Positions 11,801-26,426 of a stretch of DNA of 64,000 nt are shown piece after piece. The notes under the pieces are model-generated. The model was not told the origin of the DNA. It made no database searches and saw only the letters and a program-made list of their open reading frames with translations. The position numbers were made by a program, and so were the translations under genes. Position 1 is the stretch's first letter. Every line of letters begins with the position of its first letter. The DNA lies in assembly GCA_033239005.1 (NCBI GenBank), contig BSQZ01000078.1:1148542-1212541 (forward strand), given 5' to 3'. The stretch is from Lamellibrachia satsuma (Eukaryota > Annelida > Polychaeta > Sabellida > Siboglinidae).

Positions 11801-14800
11801 GTCTCAACTAACCCCATTTCGATAATTAAGCTTACTTAATTAACTTCTCATTAATGCGTGAAGTTACGTAAATAATCTTCTCCTCTGTGCATAGTTAAGC
11901 CACTTGTAAGTGCACAAACAATAAAATTTGGTCGCATGCATTAATAGTTTACACACCAGCATACATTAATCACAATTACCAAAAGTTTCAAAAACATACT
12001 TTTAGCTCACATGTTCTGGCTGTTGTGACAAATGGAATGTATTGTACGTCATATTCTATATTATCATATTCTAATAACATGTTCAATCACTGGATGGTGC
12101 CATGTTCCTTGTAACTGTCGCTGCTGTAGTTTCCCGGGAAACATGGGTGGCTCAACTAACCCATTGGCTCAACTAACACTGCCTTCCCCTACTGATTGCT
12201 ACTAAAACACTCTGATTCATGCTAAATGTGGAACATAAATAAGGGAAACAGTCTCAATTTAGAGCAAGAAAACCTGCTTTTTCCAAATGGATTTTGAACA
12301 TGCATCATTTCTTGTTCAGTAATGTTGCCATGACACCAATAGGAATTCATGTCCCTATTGCTCACGCATAATATATTTGCTGTATGGAGAACATTTTATG
12401 AAATGCCGACATTTGAATTCTTACAGAGCCATGTGAGTAAAGCTGCATTACTTGACAGAATTGAAAATTTAAGGTGAGTTGCAGCAAATCTCATTTATGT
12501 TCATGGGTGTGTTTGTGTGTGCATGCCTGCGTGTACGTTAAGTATATTATTTACTACATAGTTGTCTTGTATATTATGATATTTTTTGAACTATCATTGT
12601 ATGTTTAGACCCGTATTGTTGTTGCCTGTAGGAACGAGGGCATCGTCCTGACTGTGAGGTCCCTTAAACTGCTCCAGCTGTCATCACGCGACCAGGACGA
12701 ATTCATCAATAAACACAAGAACACACCTCTCAAGAGACAGGTAAACATGTTGCCCTCAACCCCACCATCTCCCTTACTTCCACATGGAGCTGGGTGGAGG
12801 GTATTCCTGCAATGTTTCAAGCCATACTGGCAGTAGAGTTGACAACACAAGTCTGAAGCTTCCAAGTTTATATACTCAGTGATAGCCATCACGTCAAGGT
12901 AGGTAGGTAAAGGTAAAGTCATCCCCCAGGCATTACACCTGGTTTCTGTAGTGCGAAGCAACTTAGAGTGCAGTTATACTGACTCTCCTGGACGGGACAC
13001 TAGTCCATCGCAGGTACCTTCCAAACAGTGTTTGTACTCATTTACAGCTGAGTGGACTGAGGCAAAGTAGGGTAAACGAAATTGCCTAAGCTTCGAAAAC
13101 GAACCGTGCCCAGTGTTGGTCTTGAACTCACAACTCTCGGATTTAGAGTCCAACACCTTAACCACTAGGCCACGGCTGCCCCCCTTATCATGTCAAGGGC
13201 ATAGATTTAAGTTTCTGAGAGAGAAAAATTGCATCTTTGTAATTGTTGTGAAATGTAAATAATGTAAATGTAATATAAATGTAACTAAGGGAGGAATTGA
13301 AATGTTTGGTTTGTTTACATGTGGTTTGGAAATAACACTGTTGGAATTCCCCCATTGTCAAAAAGCATATGTTTGTTATGCAAATGGTTGTAGTTATGAT
13401 AACTGTGCTTCCTGTTGCGTGTAATAATGATTACAGATAATTTTAGTCATAATCAGTTGTGATACAGATTTAATAATCTCTTGTCTGGTTTGCATTATAT
13501 AAAATATTTCATTTGTATTCTCACAAACCATGACCATATTTGCTAACATGTTATTGTGTTCACATTTTGATGTAAGCTTGTGGGAGTAGCTATGCTTGTA
13601 TTCCAAGAGACCCATGTCACATTTGCTAGTATGTTGATATATGTGTTTGTGTCCTGACAGACTGTGATCACATGTCTGGACACCCTGAAGAAGTCGATGG
13701 CAGAGGAGGATGCAGTCAGCTGTCTGGTCCTCGGCACAGAAGACAAATCTATTTACATCCTAGACACTGAGGCTTTCATTGTGCTCACTACGGTAAGACA
13801 TATTTCAACATTCTAGACACTGAGGCTTTTATTGTGCTTGTTATGGTAGGGCTCTCATTTCAACAAAATCCATGTTAAGAAGTTAAGAGATTCATTCATT
13901 TGCATTAGACTAGTTATATAACTGCCGAAATAGTTATTGATAAAAAATTATGCAGAGTATATTTCAATAAATGTGCAGTATGTTCTTTCTGGTGGGCCAA
14001 GTATTTTATTGGTTCGAAACATAGTAGATGTGATTTACTACTTTGTTATCTAAAAAATGCACAATAATGATGATATTAAAGCTGTACTATGATATATTCA
14101 GTAGGAACCAGACCATATTAATTTTCACAAAGTATAATAACAGTTTTGAACAAGTTATCTGCCAACTGTGTAAATTCTAGCAGTCTGAATATGATTAAAA
14201 GAGAACTGCATTTTAGCTCCCAGAAACAAGCCATAGATTAAATATAGATTAAAAAGTATGGACCCTCGATAAGCCAATGGCTTCCTTGTTCACACGCCAT
14301 TGCCTTGTTCAAACTTGCAAGACCATTGCAAGGCTGCTGCAGTTAACACCAGATTCTTTGTCCAACATTCTTTGCCCTTTCAGATCAGTGTTTGCACAAA
14401 TTACTGATTACTTAACTGTAGTGAGTCTACGTTGCAGATGACATTACCCTCCGTCCCGTTCCTGATCAGTGCAACAGGAATGTATGACATTGAGTTCAGG
14501 ATCATCCTTGCCTGTAGAAATGGTGGTGTATATGCAATGAAAAGGTATGTGGTGTCTTGACAAGTTATATTGAATTTTTCTGAGACATGTTTGACAGATC
14601 CGTTTATTTAAACATATGGGCCTATGCACTCACGGTTCGATATTAAGTTTGAGACATGGTAGCAACTTTTGGTTACCACATATGAAACCAGGTAGAAAAT
14701 CTGTTTTCTTGAGAGCAAAATGTTTAATTTTGTATCCGCATAATGTTTTAAGCAGTATTCATATACAAATGTCAGTTTAATGCTGATATATGACTTGTGG

Positions 14801-17800
14801 AAAAAAAAGTTCTGGTATGTGTTACCTCTGAGTATTGAAATATTCTGGGGGAAAAACAACGGAAAAGTAGAAACTGCGAATTAAAAATGAAACATTTTGT
14901 TGACATTGGAAACAGTGGCCATCTTGCATTTTCTCAGGCTTCTCTGTGTCACTGCAACTGATGGTCTGAATTTAAATGAAATTTGGTAGGCAGGTGCATT
15001 ACACAATGCAAGAGATGTACCATAGTTTCTAATTATGTGAAAACTTAAAAAAAAATATTTTTTATCTACATTTGTATGTAATATTCACAGAGGCAGTACT
15101 ACAGGGCGGCTGTGTTTTGAGTTGAACTCTCAGCCAGTCGGTCTCCAGCGCATTGGCAAGACAATCATTGTCGCGTGCATGGACAACACATTGCTGTGCT
15201 ACACAACCAAGGTAGGAGAAACAGAAAAAGATGAGAGTTTGGTATAACAATATGTTCAATAAATCACCTAAAGATTAATGAAATATTGAAACTGCAGTGA
15301 ACATTTTACAGAGAAATGTGATAATAACATAACATAGAATATGCAAAAATCAATTTAATGCCAAATTGTATAATTAAATACAGCATTGTTTTACAAGTGA
15401 CAGTACAGGTCTCTGATGCTGTTCCGAGAAGATGTATTCCAGTTGGTTTTTCTTTTATGCATTCAGAACATTCTGAAGTCAACCTGTGTGACAAATGAAT
15501 AATGTTATTACTTTAACAAGTATCACCATATTTGACCATACTTCTGAAGGTGAAAGAGCGATAAGGTATAGGATGTTTAGGATGTGAACTGGGAGAACCC
15601 TCTACTCCCCAGGGGAAGAAGCTATGGAAAGTGAAGCTGCCAGGCAGTGTGATGACAATGGAGTTAATGGACCATCACCAGCATGGCTTGAAGGCTGTCA
15701 TGGTTGCCCTTAGCAACAGCGAGGTCCACATCTATCATGACAAGTACCTGTGTGATATCATAAAAGTGCCAGATGTGGTCAGTGGCATGAAGTTCGGACG
15801 GTTCGGCCGCGAGGACTCAACACTCATTATGACCACTTGCAGTAAGTAGGCACGTGTATTGCGTGCATGTGAGGATTACAATATTTACCAAAGTGATGTT
15901 AAGAGGCCACAGAATATAGGATAGTAAATGTTCTAAATTTTATTTACCACCATGTGTTTGTTCCCGAGCACTGTATTGCCAGAAAACAGTAAACATAATG
16001 GACAGGTTTATGCTTAACCAACTGTAACTGTCCTGCTCTACCAAAATGTAACTGTCATGCTCTACCAAGCTACCACTCGAGGATATATAACATAAGAATA
16101 AACATGGATAAAACTGCTTTATTAACTGGTACCTGTTTCATTAACAGGATAGAGTCATCAACATTTATGTGTGCACATTATTATTTTATTGTGTGTGTGC
16201 GTGCGTGCGTGCATGCGTGCGTGCGTGCGTGAGTGCGTGCGTGTGAACTATTTTTACTCATAATGATACTAAATTACCTAATTTTAATGTGTAACTATTC
16301 TAATTATTACTACTGTAATAGGAATAGATCAGAATTGTCTTGATGAGATAGTATGATGGAAACTTTGTAGTCAGTCAGTTGCCACATTGTGATCTAACAG
16401 ATGGCGGTCTCATCATCAAGATCCTCAAACGGACAGCGACGTTTGAGAAGAAAGACATCACCGCAGGGCCCCCTGCATCACAGAACATTAAACTGAACAT
16501 CCCGAAGAAGACGAAGTTGTTTGTTGATCAGACTTTGCGGGAGAGAGAGAATGCTGTCAGTAAGTTGGCATTCCCAGTCTTGATTACTCTGCATTATTAT
16601 TAAGTTAACTTTTTCACAAAGTCATTGTGTGAGTTTTATTTTGGTTTAGAATGCTTGCATGGTTTCATTGAAGGTATCGAATCATGCAGTCAGACATTGT
16701 TGTCTATTGTAAAAGTACATATTTGTGTTAAGCTTTGTCATGTAACTTTTGCACTGTATTTTCTTTTCATTAACATTTGTGTTCACAAAGGCTTCCATAC
16801 TAGGTTTTAGCAGTGCGTTGGGTCTTGTAATAAGTAGAAAAATGCAGATGTGTTTTGTCATTTTTGGTATCATTTTGTTAACCAGCAGAATTTGGTGAGA
16901 ATTTCTATAAAAGAAAATTATGGCCAGATTTTGCAAGATATTTACTTTATTGGTGGTTGAAGAAGAGGAGGGTCAATGGCCCAGATAGTGGACAAGGAAG
17001 GCATTGGCTTATCGCCCTCCTGAGATATATGTTAACTTTGTTTTTAAACGTATTTACACTGCAAGCATTTACACATTCTGTAGATAATTTGTTCCATTCA
17101 TTTATCGTCCTCTGTGAGAACAATATACCATTGTTGACTGATATCAGTGTTGACTGATATACCATTGTTGACTGATATCATTTTCAACTGATATACCATT
17201 GTTGACTGATATCATTGTCGACTTATATACCATTGTTGACTGATATCATTGTTGTGTTCGCAGCGATGCACCGTCAGTTCCAACACGACCTGTACCGTCT
17301 GAGACTGGAGACGGCACGCCACTATGTGCGAGCGCTACAAAAGAGCATGAGTCCAATCACATCAAGTACTGCTGAGCCACTGAAGCTGTCCGCCCAGGTA
17401 GGCCATCTTCGATTAACTAATTATATAATAGTCATTACCTTGACAGTACATAGCTAACTGGAGTGCATCCGAGGAGGTACTTCATTCTTTTGCTCCCATG
17501 TCTGGCGACGTTGGTATCAAGGTCCTCCATGCCATTCTGTCCTGTGCAGTTGTCAGCTGCTGGTCTTTCAATTCATTTGTTTAGACATACATGTTCAGTT
17601 TCAGAAATGCCAATCCAGGAGATTTATATGTAAATCGGAGGGTCTCGGAAAAACGGGGATTTATACGTAAATCGGAGGGTCTCAGAAAATCAGGGATTTA
17701 TACATAAATCGTGTAGTCTCGGAAAATCAGGGACTTGTATGTAAATCGGAGGGTCTAAGAGAACAAAATATTACAAAAAGAATACTTTCCACGACAGTAA

Positions 17801-20800
17801 CAACCATGTTTTATTATCACCAATCACCAACAGTTCATATATGATGCAAAAGCACATTATATATATGTTCACAAATAACTCATCAGCTCAAGACATCTGG
17901 CACAGTCAACGCCCATGTCGATCTCACATAGAGCATGCAGGGTGACTTTACCAAGCATTACGGGCACATGCCTATAATTTATGAAAACCCTCACACATAT
18001 ATCACAAATCTACCAGAAAAGAATAACTTCCTTGTCAATCTCACAGAGCATGCACAACAGACACAAGCCTACACATTTACTGGTGAACCTTCACATAATC
18101 CCATGTCGCAACCTTGGTCGATTTGAGAAGATCCTTCTCTGGCACAAAGGAATAGCAAGGATCATCTGTGTTGATTTTACATGACAGCAGCGCACGCAGG
18201 GTGTCGTTGCCGAGCTGCGACCGAGAGTCAGTGTCGATCTCTCGACACATCGAGAACACACGCTCGCTGTCGGCATTGCTGTGGGCGATGATGTGTGTAT
18301 TACACACTCTACACTATGCAAACGTCGGTCCCTTGTCACCGTGGCATATAAACAGCAAGTCAGTCGTCCATTCTGGCTTGTGTTTTGCAACGTATTTCTT
18401 CTTCTTCGCTGAACTAGTGCATGGCGAATCAAACCTGGTCTTCGCCATACTATTGTTTCCGTGTAACAAACATCGAATTAGATGCTTTATAACACTTGGT
18501 GCACAGAAAAACAGCCAATCAAAAACGGTATAAGGCGGCAAGCCCAGACACGTTTGCCGAGACCGAGCGCAAGAAATACGTCGTGATTACGTTGCAAGCC
18601 TGAGCACATTACAGAAAACGGCCAATCAGAACCGGTATTGACCGCTTTCTGTTGACTCAGAAAAACATACTCGAGTCTGCCAGAAATAAAACCCAATTAG
18701 GCCATGCCGAGTTCGGAAAATAACATAGAAAAAAAATTTGTTTTGGTTTCACTGAAAATCCAGGAGATTGGTTCTCCTTTCCAGGAGATCATGAGATTTG
18801 GTGGATTTCCAGGAGTCTCCCGGCAAATGCAGGAGACTTAACATGTATGGTTTAGCCTATTAATGTATTCTATTCTTTGCCTGTCTCTAGCTTTGTGTCC
18901 TTCCATTTTTCCTTCAATAACATGTTTTTTTAATCTGACTGTTTCTCAATAAATGTCCTACAAATTGTTACTGTCACCTTTCTGTTTCCAGTAATTGTGT
19001 TTGCTGTCCTGCTCCTTGTGGAACCTCTTCATTAGTGATGTGTTTTACCCAAGAAATATTTTGTATTCTCTTCAGGAACATAAATTCTGTTGCTGCCTCT
19101 CTATCCTCCATTTGCTTACTTATTGTCCAGGTTTCTAGCCACTAACTCATATTACTGCATATCGTGAAATATGTAATTAATGACTCAGTGAAAAATAATT
19201 CCTGCAACTATTCAAGGTATGGTTTTCCGTCCTTCCAGGTGTGTCACTGTTTCATTTTGTTGGTTTCTGGCCAAAATGTGTCACCACTTTTTTGGCTACA
19301 TACTCAATGAAGAACTTGATTCAAAATGATCTTAATGCAGACCTTTTGAACTCAAAGTTGAACTGGTCCCAGATATTGACAGTGTAAACTGATATGCCAG
19401 ATGTGTTGACTGTAGTTGTTGTCAAACTGTTACGCTGCCACAGATATGCAGACATTTATAATACAGATGTATAGATTACAGATAGACCAATCACAGTAAT
19501 CATGCAGCCTTTCACGTTAAGTTATTATTCAATGATTAATATCATCCTCTGCTTCAAGTAGATACATCGTATTAAGGCTCACAGAAACAAATTATGGCTA
19601 AAGTTACAATGTTGTGTTTACGTATCCATGGTGAAAGGCGTAATGTATGGAATTGCTTTATGCTTGTTTTAGTAGACCATTTCCCTCGTAGCTTTTGAAC
19701 AATGGTCTAAATCAACCTGATTGGATTCTTTCATTATACGTCTGTGACTGGTGCTGAGTGGTAAAAACCAGAATTTACTGCCCTTTTGGTCTCTGGCCAT
19801 ACTCTTACTCTCAGCTGACCTTTGATCTTTGATTCTTTGATCTTTGATTCTGGTCAATTAGTACAATTAATGTGAGAGCCACTTCAATCTCTGACCCTGC
19901 CGCCATGTTCAAATAGACATGATCTTGAGTTCTCTTGCTTATATTCAGCAGTGCATCAATTAGTGTAATTAATATTTGCTGGATCGTTCTGATGTAATGG
20001 CTGTGTAGCTGCCGTTGACACTGTTGACAGGTTGAATTTGTCATTGCAATGCAGTGGGAATTATTACATAGTTGGCAGCATGAATCTGTTAATAAGGAGC
20101 AGTTCGGGCATTGTTGACAGTGACAAAAAGTTGACAGTATGAATCTGTCAATAAGGAGCCGTTCGAGCATTGTCAACAGTGACAAAAACAAAAAGGTTGT
20201 GCGACATACAGTTTGTGGACATAGTTACTAGGTGAATCTGCAATTTTTATAAAGGTATATTTTGTGTGATTTTGAAAATATGCAATCATCCTCCATCCCT
20301 GATTGATGACTGCCTCTTGTACTATGATTGACTGGTTACACAGGAAACCAGTCTAATCCTGTCTGCACAAAAGCCCTATTCCATTCCAGCAGGCAGTGAA
20401 TCCATAGTCCTCAGTAATCACCACTTTGGTTGTGTAAGTGTATCCTTTGTAAACTGGGAGTAATTTGTTGGGAACACATTCAGTTGAGCCAGATTCAATT
20501 CACTGATGTCTTGATGTCATTACGTGGTCTTGAATGACAGTGAAAGGTTGACTGATAGATGCCTTATGTTGTTGTGTCTCCTGAAACTATCATAAGAGGT
20601 ACATTGGTTAAAGCTCCCTCCTCAGTTCATTTATGACCCATTTTGAATCAGATTCCATGATATTCAAATAGTATAAATAATATGTACGCAGTCAGTTTAA
20701 TAACAAAACTGGGCATACTTTTGTTGAAATCAGTCAGAAGAATTCACTTTGGTCATTAGATCAGGTAACTGTGTGAATAGGCTTGTGGTATACTCACTTT

Positions 20801-23800
20801 GGTCATTAGATCAGGTAACTGTGTGAATAGGCTTGTGGTATACTCACTTTGGTCATTAGATCAGGTAACTGTGTGAATAGGCTTGTGGTATACTCACTTT
20901 GGTCATTAGATCAGGTAACTGTGTGAATAGGCTTGTGGTATACTATATTGAACTGGATTGTTGTTGCCCTTTCTTTGTCGAATTTTTATTAAACCTGGAA
21001 AAAAATAATTTAATAATTTGTCCGATGACATTGACAAAATGAAATAACAGTTTTGTATAAACGAGCTAGCATGTCGTAGTGGATTGGTTTGATTTTTCTC
21101 AAAATGATTCTGAAATGAGACAAGTTAAAAAAAATCTAATTGAGAAGTAACCTTGACGTAACAATTATGACAAGGTCACAGCACGCAACATTGTTAGATT
21201 TGGCAATGTAGTTATCAGACCATTCAACAGGGTGCACCACAAGAGCAGTTCATCTGTTCACTGGGTCATTACGGGGATCATGCCTCAGTTAGACTTCCTG
21301 GTGTGTTACAGACGAATGTAGGGCACAGTAATTTTAGATGTGTAATTTTAAAAAAATCATATCATCTGACATAACTGCATTTGAGCCAGGCATATTGGCA
21401 AGTTTGCTGGTAGAACATGTTGGCAGTGTAACTGGATTTTTAGATGATTTTAATAGGTGGAAGGATTTTTGGCAATTTTTTCGCCACAAAGCACATATGC
21501 TTAGTAATTCATGCAGAACTTGGTGAAAATTTACGGGTATGGCACGTTCAGGCATTTTAAATGAGTTAGAAGTACGAGACTTTGACTAAGCTTGATCAGC
21601 ATTTCAATGAGATGATGACAACGGCAGGAAGAAGTTTTAGAATTTTTGAAGGTCCGGTTTTCTTATAATCATGCAAAACGTTAACATGGTCACCAATGGG
21701 AATCGTAATAGTAGGCTGAACTCAAATAGGTACCATGGCAATGGAAATGCGGTAGCCATCTAACAGTCATGGAGGAGGGTTTTTATCAAAAATATACTGA
21801 TTAAATGCATGAAAACGTGTGTCTGTCACCAAACAATGAGTGTGTACTGTGGACAGGCTGCATAAAAGGAAGAATTGTTAAATATTGAGCTATCACTTGG
21901 CAACTCAGATGTGGCTACAGTCGTGCAGTGACAGTGTATAGACTCAGTTACATGCTCCAACATAGAATCCCATCAATAAATCAAAACGACTGCTAACTTG
22001 CCTCATGTTCCATGAGTTTACTTAGAACATTGTCTGTGTCAGGCTAGTTAATATTATATTATTATATATTTTTTATTTATTGATTCCATCTAGTCAAAAA
22101 GAGCATTACTTGTTAAGCGCCGCTATTATTTAAACTTTTTAACCATCTCCTTTAGGAGGTATCCTATAACTGATCTACTATATATAGAAAATGTCAAACA
22201 AATGTACATTTTAATGTTGCTCTATAACGTTTGATGTGCATCAATTGATATATTACGTTATTTGATGGTTAATAAGATATTTAGTTTTCAATAAATACAA
22301 TTTTTTTTATTTTTCATCTGGTACAGTTGCCCGAAAGAGTTTATGGTAAGCTAAAAGCTTAACATAAGCACATTTTTGTATTGGGAAATCAAAGGTAATT
22401 TTCATAAATGTCTATTCACCACGTCTAAGTACTCATTTCATATTGTCTAAGTGTACGAACACAAGGAAATGAAGGTAGGCAAGAAAACCTAACCATAGCT
22501 AACCCCCATCTCTAGCTAACCCCATCCCTAGCTAACCCCATATCTAGCTAACCCCTTCCCTAGCTAACCCTAACCACGAAGTGGTTTATAGAAGATATAG
22601 CCATTCCCAAAGGCATAGGTTCATGGGAAAAGTGAACAGTTTGCTTGCAAAGACAGACAGCAGTAGCAATCACAAATAGCGTGGTACTGACCGGTTGCCA
22701 AAATGGAAATTTGGTCAAAATTAGGGGGTATGGCACCAGTTTGTGAGGGAGCAGGTAGCTATTTTGCACCAGAACAGTCATTGGTGATATTTGTTATGTG
22801 GTCCAGTGCATTGGTGATATTGTGGTGCAAATTTGGACAGAATAGTTGTATGTTGGTTGTGTCACAGCCACTGAAAGCATTGCGTAGAACAATATTTTCA
22901 AATGTGGCCGCAACGGGTATCTGGTCATGTGATACCCCTTTATGGTGGCGTATCCAAATCAAGTAGAAGCACGAAAGCAGTCACATAAATAATAAAATTT
23001 AACAAGTCTGACACAATGTAAATCACTCAAAATCCTGTTAAATGTGACAAATTGTCACTTTTCTGACAAAGTTGCACCATATTTGTTTAAAAATCAAGCA
23101 AATACATAAATATTAATTTTAAAATAAGTAGTTGATATATTTAAAGAGACAGTAAGTAAGTTTCATTGGTTAGCAATGCTTTAGAAATTTAGTGTACATG
23201 GTTTATGATTTATAAAGTGTCAAAATTGACCTATAATTAAATTTTTTGACTGGTTTTCAGCTAATATTATGGGCAGGGCATTGTTTTGATTTGGCTGTGA
23301 AACAAATAATAATGACGTGACAAGCAGGAGCGTTCCATAATGGGTTTACATATACATTGTGCCGCAACTTGATATACAATTGGACACTTTCTCCGAAAAA
23401 AGCTTCGCTATTTCGGATCATGCCTCAGTTAGACTTCCTGGTGTGTTACAGATGAATGTAGGGCACGGTAATTTTAGATGTGTAATTTTTTTTAAATCAT
23501 ATCATCTGACATAACTTCATTTGAGCCAGGCACATTGGCAAATTTGCTGGTAGAACATGTTGGCAATGTAACTGCATGTGGATTTTTAGATGATTTCAGT
23601 AGGCAGAAGGATTTTTGGGAATTTTTTCGCCACAAGGCACATATGCGTAGTAATTTGTGCAGATATTGGTGAAAATTGACGGGTATGGTACGTTCAGGCA
23701 TTTTAAATGAGTTAGCAGTACAAGACTGACTAAACTCGATCAGCATGTCAATGAGATGATGACAACGGCAGGTAAGAAGTTTTAGAATTTTTTATGGTCC

Positions 23801-26386
23801 CGTTTTCTTATAATCATGCAAAACGTTAACATGGTCGCCAGTGGGAAACGTAATAGTAGGCTGAACCCTATGGTGGAGTTGACAGGTGCAGGAAGCTCAG
23901 TCAGTGATCTCTGCAGTAATTGGTCACTGGTCAGGAAGCAAAGGTCAGGGATAACCGACCGGTTAAAAGTCAGTGTGTGTCTTAATCCTCTCCACACCTA
24001 CTCATGCTTCAGACAGATACAAGACATCCAAGTTATCAGTCTGCAGCCTGTTTAGCAGCATCACCCCAGCTGAGGTTCATTTCTATGATTTCCGTCTCCA
24101 CAGCACTCCTCCGTGTTGTTTCGGATTATCCACTATTTTGTTTGCCTATGGGGATCAATCTCAAGGTTGTTTTGGCTATTTTTTCATCCTCCTTTCACAA
24201 AGCATGGCTGATCCATCTCCATCTTCTTGTGGTGAACAAAACATGAAATACAAATTATTTTGTGTGGTTCGTTTCAGCAGTTTATTGTCGGTCTTCTTTT
24301 GTGGCCAGAAAATTCACATTATATTTGTGGAAGGCATTTGGTGTGGAAGATTGTCAGCATATTAAGCCATGTAGTAGAGTGGGCAGAATTAAGCTCTGAT
24401 ATTTAAAAAAATTAATGGGGGAATTCAAACAAACCATACGTAAATAAAATTGATATATCAATGCCAAACATAAGCTTAACTTTGTTATTATTTCATAATA
24501 CTTGCTAGTGTTAGAATTTAGCTTAAAATTAGTGGGGGCCAGCTAGACTCCTACTTTCTAGAATGTAGGTGTCCGCCACCAAAACTGGGGGCCTAAAGCT
24601 GTTTGCTTGAAAAAAGCAATAATATAGATTTGATTGAGTGTGTGTGCATGCGTGCGTGCATGCATGTGTGTGTGTCAGACAAAAGTGGGACAAAGAGGGT
24701 CAAAATTCAAATTTATCAGTGCAAATTGATATTACTTTATTACACTCTTGAACACCTTGATAACAGGAAACAGTAAAAAGATACTTACTCAATGGTAAGT
24801 GTACAACAATCGCATTGTAATACAAGTCCTGCATTATGTAACGGTCATAACTTGGTGTCCTACAGTGACCTTATTAGCAAATAAATCATTTATTCAAAAA
24901 GTCCTCTATGCTGATAGAATGCCCTTTGGAACCATAACGCTAATTGTATGATTATAATTTCCTTCATAATCTTAACATGTTAAATCAACATCTAAAAATG
25001 GATATTACCCCAGTGATGGAGACATTAAATATCTAACTATTTCCTGTTCATTTAATGGGAACAATAATTTCTTACTTTTCAAACAGCTTTCTTTATCTCA
25101 GTATGTAAAAAGAAAAAAATCACCAACTGTTCAACATCTCCAAATTCAAACTGTGTCTTGTACATATAATGTTCGTCACATGGACACCAAAACTTGTAAA
25201 TAAGTAAAATTCTCTTAAATTCTCTGAAACACGTTGGGATGTGCTCTCATTCCTCTAATGCAAGATGCACAGAAGTAGCTTCGCTGTCTTCACCAGGCAA
25301 TGAATGATTCCATTGGTTCCATACAGATGAAACTGCTCCCCTCTTGGGTCATTGATTGCCCTCGGGTTGAGTGGTCTGTCTCTCCTTTCTCTGACAGTTG
25401 TCCCTTCCTCAACGATAAAATTAGTATGTTGTTGTGTAATTTGTCTTGTCGTGGGATGGCTGAGGTATATTTAGTGCACGTGTAAATGTCCCGTGCATTA
25501 CCAACAATGGCATGTCTAGTCTTAGCAGCTGCCAAGGCAGTCCTTTTGCAACGCCAGTTGCGCCATCACATGGGCCTTTTCTGTGACGGCTTCCGAAAAA
25601 ATTTGCCCGATTTTACAATATTTGCATAAGCATCGTAACAGCTTTTTGGCTAACATCTTTCTTATTTTCGTTGATCCCAGTCTTTTGATGGCGGTGAAAC
25701 TAATAATAACACCTCCTTGACACAAATTGTCCATGAAACTAACATATTTCATAATATTTTCATATATTAGCATTTTTTCTCGGTGTTATTAAAGATTGTT
25801 GAAAATTGTGTCCTTAAAATGTGCGATGAAAATGTTAAATTAATTAGCGGAAGTGCTCGTGACGTTCAGGACACTGTGGAAAAAATAGGAAATGAAATGA
25901 AATTAACTCATATCCCATTAGATGCTATCGAAAGGATGACCACACAGTGCGCTTCAAAAGAAAAATAAACAGGAACAGCTGTGCATTTACTTTCATGTCT
26001 AGCTGGACCCAGTATTCGCAAGGCCACCAGCCGCAATGACCGTTACCATGGTTTTGCTAGTCTTGTATCCTGCCAGTCCTTTGTGACATATCCAAACCTT
26101 TTCACATAGCTATTGGCTACACATTTACCAAATAGCTTCCATGAAAAGGTTGCTTGTTTTATGTGTCTCCCAATGGATTATTCTAGTTCCCTTGTGGTGC
26201 ATTTTTGAATGTCCCGTTTTGGGGTCCATCTTTTATGTAAATTACAGTTTAGTTTAATCTTCACTAAGGGAATATTGCACAATTTTATCTCAACTAAACA
26301 TATGATAACATAATTGTAATGTCTGAGAATCATGTAAGGTCAATTCTGAACTGAACCCCAAATCTCTCCAGTATTGAAAATATACA

Positions 26387-26426
<40 letters not shown>

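Larger units (their letters stand above)
9267..12194. mobile_element. DNA element with 30-bp TIRs, filled by a LINE
   Basis: The left end (9267-9296) starts cagtaggggaaggcagtg and the right end (12165-12194) is its inverse, 29 of 30 bases agreeing. The word ctcaactaac or its inverse recurs near the right end (about 11,769, 11,802, 12,149 and 12,166) and in the left TIR, like subterminal repeats. Almost all the left interior is replaced by the LINE at 9,298-11,545. I see no transposase and no clear target-site duplication (flanks ttttaagc and attgctac). Superfamily not assigned. It sits in a BBS1 intron. Confidence 0.65.
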
